From the NCBI RefSeq assembly GCF_000276665.1, contig NW_004955405.1, positions 10,164,076 through 10,228,075 on the forward strand: a DNA stretch of 64,000 nt. The letters are read 5' to 3'. The stretch comes from Chinchilla lanigera (lineage: Eukaryota > Chordata > Mammalia > Rodentia > Chinchillidae). Both the position numbers and the translations under genes were made by a program. Of this stretch, positions 63,106-64,000 are shown one piece after another (positions within the stretch are counted from its first letter, which is position 1; each line of letters opens with the position of its first letter). The notes beneath the pieces are model-generated. The model saw nothing but the letters and a program-made list of their open reading frames with translations, made no database searches and was not told the origin of the DNA.

Positions 63106-63136
63106 ACACAATTGTGGCTTCTTCAGCATCTTTCCC

Positions 63137-64000
63137 TTCTTTTTTTAAAATATAATTGCTCATTGGTACATTTAGTTAGACAAAATGGTCATATTCATCA
63201 TAAGGAATTTGTACCTGTACATATGTCAATGTCTCTATTTTTCCCAACCCCCTCTTTTCCCTTTAACCCATCTTCCCCTCCCTCTTTACAAAGCTTTGTT
63301 TCCATTTTATCCTTTTCTTAAAATCTTTTTTCCCTATCTTCCTTTTCCCTTTTCCCCACCCTACTTCTTCTCTCCTTTTGAGCAATTTCTTCTCATTTCA
63401 CAATACCTATTGTACATTTTGGTCCTCATTTGCTCTTTCAGTGTCTGATGCCAGGGAGACAATGTGATGTTTACATATGTGAGTCCAATTTATTTCCCTG
63501 AAGAGTATGGTCTCAAGGTGCATCCATTTATCTAGAAATGCCTCAAATTTATCCTTCTTTATGGCTGAGTAGTACTCCGTGATATAAAAAAAATTTTTCT
63601 TTATCCATTCCTCTACTGAAGGGCATTTGGGTTGTTTCCATGATTTAGCTGCTACAAATGTGCTGCTGTAAACATGGGTGCACATATATTAGTATGATGG
63701 TATGATGTTTTTAATTTTTTGGGAAGATACCCAGAAGGGAAATAGCTGGGTCAAATGGGACCTCCAATCCCAGTTGTTGTTATTGTTGTTGTTTTAGTAC
63801 TGGGAATGAAACTCAGGGCCTCAACTTGCCGGGCAGGCATTGTGCTGCTGAGCTATACCCCTGGCCCTAATCCTAGTTTTTTGAGGAATCTCCATACTGA
63901 TTTCCACAGTTATCTTTAGTTGCTGGTAAAGTAGAGACTAGCTCTACTAGCTTCTTCTCTACTTTATAACATCCAAGGTAGGTAAAAAAATTCCTAGTTT
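63137..64000 (-). mobile_element. L1 LINE, antisense, continues beyond the window
   Basis: Minus-strand peptide near 63500-63650 reads WKQPKCPSVEEWIKK and TEYYSAIKKDKFEAF, the end of L1 ORF2. The 3' UTR at 63137-63480 resembles that of the 42050 copy. An ID SINE interrupts it at 63776-63868. Confidence 0.88.
63776..63868 (-). mobile_element. ID-type SINE nested in the third L1
   Basis: Antisense ID (AGTACTGGGAATGAAACTCA through GAGCTATACCCCTGGCCC) with a GTT-repeat tail. A near-perfect 10-bp target duplication (aatccYagtt) lies at 63766-63775 and 63869-63878. Confidence 0.85.

Larger units (their letters stand above)
54670..63130. other. Intergenic sequence downstream of MYRFL
   Basis: No exon, CpG island or RNA gene was recognised. 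It contains a CT microsatellite (54939-54974), MIR pieces (55715-55870, 58440-58570, 62955-63105), an ID-type SINE (59953-60056), a perfect NRF1-type palindrome (62057-62068) and a MER5-type relic (62768-62915). In human the next gene downstream of MYRFL is CNOT2, which does not appear to begin here. Confidence 0.65.

Overview
The window is ordinary mammalian nuclear DNA. It has long introns, canonical GT-AG splice sites, MIR, L1, MER5-type and Tigger-type relics, and many recent SINEs. Three SINE classes point to a rodent outside the mouse/rat group: B1-type Alu-like elements with an internally duplicated segment, tRNA-derived ID-type elements, and fused B1+ID dimers. From memory of the literature such fused elements occur in squirrels, dormice, beavers and kangaroo-rat relatives. 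A castorimorph such as a beaver is my best guess, at low confidence.

There is one protein-coding gene, on the + strand: the 3' half of MYRFL (myelin regulatory factor-like). Fifteen coding exons from 5098 to 54470 join without any frame break into 516 codons plus a stop. Exon by exon they give the end of the DNA-binding region and the start of the intramolecular chaperone/auto-protease domain with its Ser-Lys dyad (exon 5098-5298), the rest of that domain (12314-12422 and 13183-13292), a coiled-coil stalk (29253-29416), a basic linker (30172-30235), the single transmembrane helix (34496-34581 and 37501-37572), and a cysteine-bearing lumenal C-terminal region (37674-54470). A polyadenylation signal lies at 54639-54644. 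The N-terminal half of the protein is upstream of the window.

Region by region: 1-5097 is intron with a SINE, microsatellites and MIR/MER5 relics. 5299-34495 is mostly intron, including a 16-kb intron carrying an antisense L1 and several SINEs. 34582-37500 holds a small inverted pair of non-autonomous hAT-like DNA transposons and a CpG-rich patch. 38025-53769 holds a second antisense L1 with a nested young ID SINE, a 200-bp purine tract and a Tigger relic. From about 54670 to 64000 is intergenic sequence ending in a third antisense L1 that runs out of the window.

I found no second gene, no structured RNA gene and no CRISPR or prokaryotic feature. The most interesting items are the hAT-like family (two long copies, one flanked by an 8-bp target duplication, plus a fragment), which may have a horizontal-transfer history, and a tandem splice acceptor at the transmembrane exon that could yield a MYRFL form without a membrane anchor.
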